From positions 1 to 64,000 of the forward strand of contig NZ_VUNN01000012.1 in the NCBI RefSeq assembly GCF_009695635.1: a stretch of 64,000 bases of DNA. The letters are read 5' to 3'. Of the stretch, positions 62,228-64,000 are shown piece by piece. Source of the stretch: Bullifex porci (lineage in GTDB: Bacteria > Spirochaetota > Spirochaetia > Sphaerochaetales > Sphaerochaetaceae). The first letter of the stretch is position 1; each line of letters starts with the position of its first letter. The notes beneath the pieces are model-generated. The model saw only the letters and a program-made list of their open reading frames with translations, had not been told where the DNA came from and did not search any database. The position numbers and the translations under genes are program-made.

Positions 62228-63147
62228 CTATTTAATAAGCTCTCTAAGCTTTCTCTATCATCTGGATGAATCCAATTAACATTTTTAAAGGATCTAAAGA
62301 ATGTAAGCTGTCTCTTAGCATAGCGCCTTGAGGCAGTTTTTATTTTATCCTTAATTATTTTTATTGAGGCTTCCCCTGTTAAGCTTGCATCAAAAAACTC
62401 TCTATAACCAATTGCTCCTAACGCAGGCCAAGCTAAGGTGCCACCCATACCTTTAAGCTTTTTAATCTCTTCTAATAGCCCATCCTCAAACATGATATCA
62501 ACTCTTTTATCTATTCTTTCATAGAGCTCATCACGGTCTCTATCAAGACCGATAATTAATGGGTCCATATTATTTCTTGGGCTTGTAGGAAGAGCAAATG
62601 AAGAAAGAGGCTTCCCAGTCTGATAATAAACCTCTAAGGCTCTCGTAATTCTATATGAGTCATTGATATTAATTCTCGCACCACTGATAGGATCATATGT
62701 ATTTAAAAGCTCATAAAGCTTCTCAAGACCAAGAGTATTAAGCATATCATTTACTTTAGCTCTAATTTTTTCATCTGCAGTAGGAGCCTCAGAAAGCCCA
62801 TAGAGAAAGTGCTTAAAATAGAATGCAGTACCACCTGTTACTAATGGGATATCACCACAGCTATATATCTCTTGAACTGCAATATCACTATTTTTAATAA
62901 ATTCTCCAACGGTAAATTGCTCCCAGGGATTTAAAATATCAACGTTATAGTGTTTTATTTTTTTTAAAAGCTCTAAAGACGGCTTAGCCGACCCGATATC
63001 AAGGTATCTATAAACCTGAACGGAGTCGGCATTTATTATTTGATAACCATTTGAAAAGTAGTCCTCAACCAATTGTGTCTTACCACTGGCAGTTGGACCA
63101 AAAAGGAATATTATTTTATTTTTCTTCGATGGAATATTTGATTTCAT
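62212..63147 (-). CDS. miaA: tRNA dimethylallyltransferase
   Basis: 311 residues. IIFLFGPTASGKTQLVEDYF (P-loop), NADSVQVYRYLDIGSAKPS, PLVTGGTAFYFKHFLYGL, and LAWPALGAIGYREF with RRYAKRQLTFFRSFKN at the end. It transfers dimethylallyl to A37 of tRNAs that read U-starting codons. It overlaps the omega-like gene at its start by 32 bases and the opposing gene at its end by 16 bases. Confidence 0.95.
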   Translation of the reverse strand: MKSNIPSKKNKIIFLFGPTASGKTQLVEDYFSNGYQIINADSVQVYRYLDIGSAKPSLELLKKIKHYNVDILNPWEQFTVGEFIKNSDIAVQEIYSCGDIPLVTGGTAFYFKHFLYGLSEAPTADEKIRAKVNDMLNTLGLEKLYELLNTYDPISGARININDSYRITRALEVYYQTGKPLSSFALPTSPRNNMDPLIIGLDRDRDELYERIDKRVDIMFEDGLLEEIKKLKGMGGTLAWPALGAIGYREFFDASLTGEASIKIIKDKIKTASRRYAKRQLTFFRSFKNVNWIHPDDRESLESLLNSYLSK

Positions 63148-63313
63148 CGTTTAGGACCTGAGTAAGAACATGTGAAACGATTTTTTCACCGCTCTCCTCA
63201 ATCTCATCCTTAACATTAGTTGAGGAAATAATATTTGCTTCTTTGATAGCAACACAGGTCATCTCGTAGATGTTACCTTCTTTATCAATAAGTTTATCTA
63301 GTGGAATGCTCAC
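63116..63313 (-). CDS. rpoZ: Omega-like RNA polymerase subunit
   Basis: 65 residues from a GTG codon at 63313, which has AAGGAG seven bases before it. An upstream GTG at 63334 has no such site. VSIPLDKLIDKEGNIYEMTC, VAIKEANIISS and GEKIVSHVLTQVLNDEIKY follow the layout of spirochaete omega subunits (the small polypeptide that aids beta-prime folding). The gene order before miaA supports this. Confidence 0.7.
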   Translation of the reverse strand: MSIPLDKLIDKEGNIYEMTCVAIKEANIISSTNVKDEIEESGEKIVSHVLTQVLNDEIKYSIEEK

Positions 63314-63357
63314 GTACAATCTCCTTATATTCACGTAAATATATCAAAAAAAACGTA

Positions 63358-63876
63358 TCAGCGTAAAGTATCTAATTTCTTTACAATGATATCAACAATC
63401 TCCTGAGGTGTCTTATCATCTGTATCAATAACTAAATCAGCAACAGAGGTATCGCTATTATCAATTCCATAAATTCTCATGTATCTAGCGCTATCCTTTG
63501 CATCACGACCCTCTGTTTGATTAATCCTTAGCTCTAGGTCACCACCCTCTCGATTTAAAACTCTCTTTGCACGAGTTAAGCTTGAGGCTCTTAAATATAC
63601 CTTTAAATCCGCCTTATCTAGCATCCAAATTGCAAGTCTAGAGCCAAGTACACAATTACTCTCAGCCATAGCCATCTCAACCTGTCTTCTATCTAATTCA
63701 CGGTCGATATTATCATCATTTTCAGCCATTCTACAGAAATCCCAGAAATCAACTCCTCTCTCTGCAGCTAATTGACGGAAGGTAAAATTTATCATCTTAT
63801 AGCCTAATCTTTCAGCTAATAATGTTGTTACAGTTGTATTTCCACACCCACTCTTTGAACTAATTGCAATTCTCAT
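63358..63876 (-). CDS. Cytidylate-kinase-like protein
   Basis: 172 residues. MRIAISSKSGCGNTTVTTLL (P-loop with GCGNTT), RLGYKMINFTFRQLAAERGV, NCVLGSRLAIWML and LKVYLRASSLTRAKRVLNRE follow the cytidylate_kinase2 family (AAA_18-like). Shorter than Cmk (about 220). The substrate is likely CMP/dCMP but not certain. It overlaps the upstream partial frame by ATGA and precedes the omega-like gene by 44 bases. Confidence 0.82.
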   Translation of the reverse strand: MRIAISSKSGCGNTTVTTLLAERLGYKMINFTFRQLAAERGVDFWDFCRMAENDDNIDRELDRRQVEMAMAESNCVLGSRLAIWMLDKADLKVYLRASSLTRAKRVLNREGGDLELRINQTEGRDAKDSARYMRIYGIDNSDTSVADLVIDTDDKTPQEIVDIIVKKLDTLR

Positions 63877-64000
63877 TCTATGTTCCTTATTTGTTCCCTA
63901 ATATTTTCTATAGCATCCTTCATTTTTACTGTTTCTATATTAATTTCAGCAATCTGGCTCTTACTTGCAGTAGTATTAGTTTCTCTATTCATCTCCTGCA
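63873..64000 (-). CDS. C-terminal end of a coiled-coil protein, cut by the window edge
   Basis: Only the last 42 codons are inside: QEMNRETNTTASKSQIAEIN, then IETVKMKDAIENIREQIRNI and a stop overlapping the next ATG. The heptad-like pattern fits the end of a chemotaxis receptor signalling coil or another coiled-coil protein. I cannot decide from this. Confidence 0.5.
   Translation of the reverse strand, partial: QEMNRETNTTASKSQIAEINIETVKMKDAIENIREQIRNIE

Noticed and set aside
1-64000. CRISPR array
   Set aside because: No regularly spaced identical repeats of 20-40 bases and no cas genes; the only short array (51-143) is too degenerate and lacks unique spacers.

Overview
The window looks like one stretch of a low-GC (about one third G+C) spirochaete chromosome, probably a host-associated Treponema-like or Sphaerochaeta-like bacterium. 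The reasons are a long PPi-dependent phosphofructokinase with a GGDD motif, a reversed rubrerythrin, AsnA plus AsnS, a miaA / rpoZ-like / cytidylate-kinase-like order, large signal-peptide-bearing lipoproteins with GLUG or beta-helix passengers, and a BspA-type leucine-rich remnant. The genus is inference; no rRNA gene is present to fix it.

Positions 1 to about 34,150 are accessory DNA, rich in mobile elements and broken genes. They hold: (i) a serine recombinase operon (HTH/zinc protein, SHOCT protein, recombinase) with a direct-repeat array beside it; (ii) lipoprotein paralogues that share a constant N-terminal module and promoter, one of them out of frame at a G7 tract; (iii) an 816-bp tandem duplication next to a two-gene unit for a secreted nuclease and a small partner; (iv) remnants of a radical-SAM (SPASM) operon and of two resolvases; (v) a zinc-finger gene cut by a 316-bp IS200/IS605-like non-autonomous element whose removal restores the frame; (vi) an overlapping pair, an ankyrin protein and a degenerate FtsK-like ATPase; (vii) a defence-like island with a WYL regulator and three DUF262 proteins (GmrSD-type), one split by a group II intron; (viii) a second, apparently identical intron copy lodged in the GTAAGCG end of a decayed IS66 element.

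Positions from about 34,200 to the end are mostly compact, intact housekeeping and transport genes: a rubrerythrin, an amino-acid ABC transporter (binding protein, permease, ATPase), tRNA-Leu(GAG), a PutP-like symporter divergent from a DUF5058/membrane/M20-peptidase operon, AsnA, DAHP synthase with a DJ-1-like protein, two AMP-forming acyl-CoA synthetases, an MBL hydrolase, AsnS, PPi-PFK, a YhbY-like protein, and FolC-RqcH-MEMO-like in one overlapping operon facing MiaA, an omega-like subunit and a Cmk-like kinase.

The less expected patterns are: five genes without a Shine-Dalgarno sequence that have TATAAT or TATTAT exactly six bases before ATG (a leaderless signature); single-base frameshifts at A7 or G7 runs in several accessory genes; the modular lipoproteins; the FtsK-like/ankyrin pair; and the intron sites, which share the motif GCTTA^C. 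All functions come from reading sequence and remembered families; no search was run.
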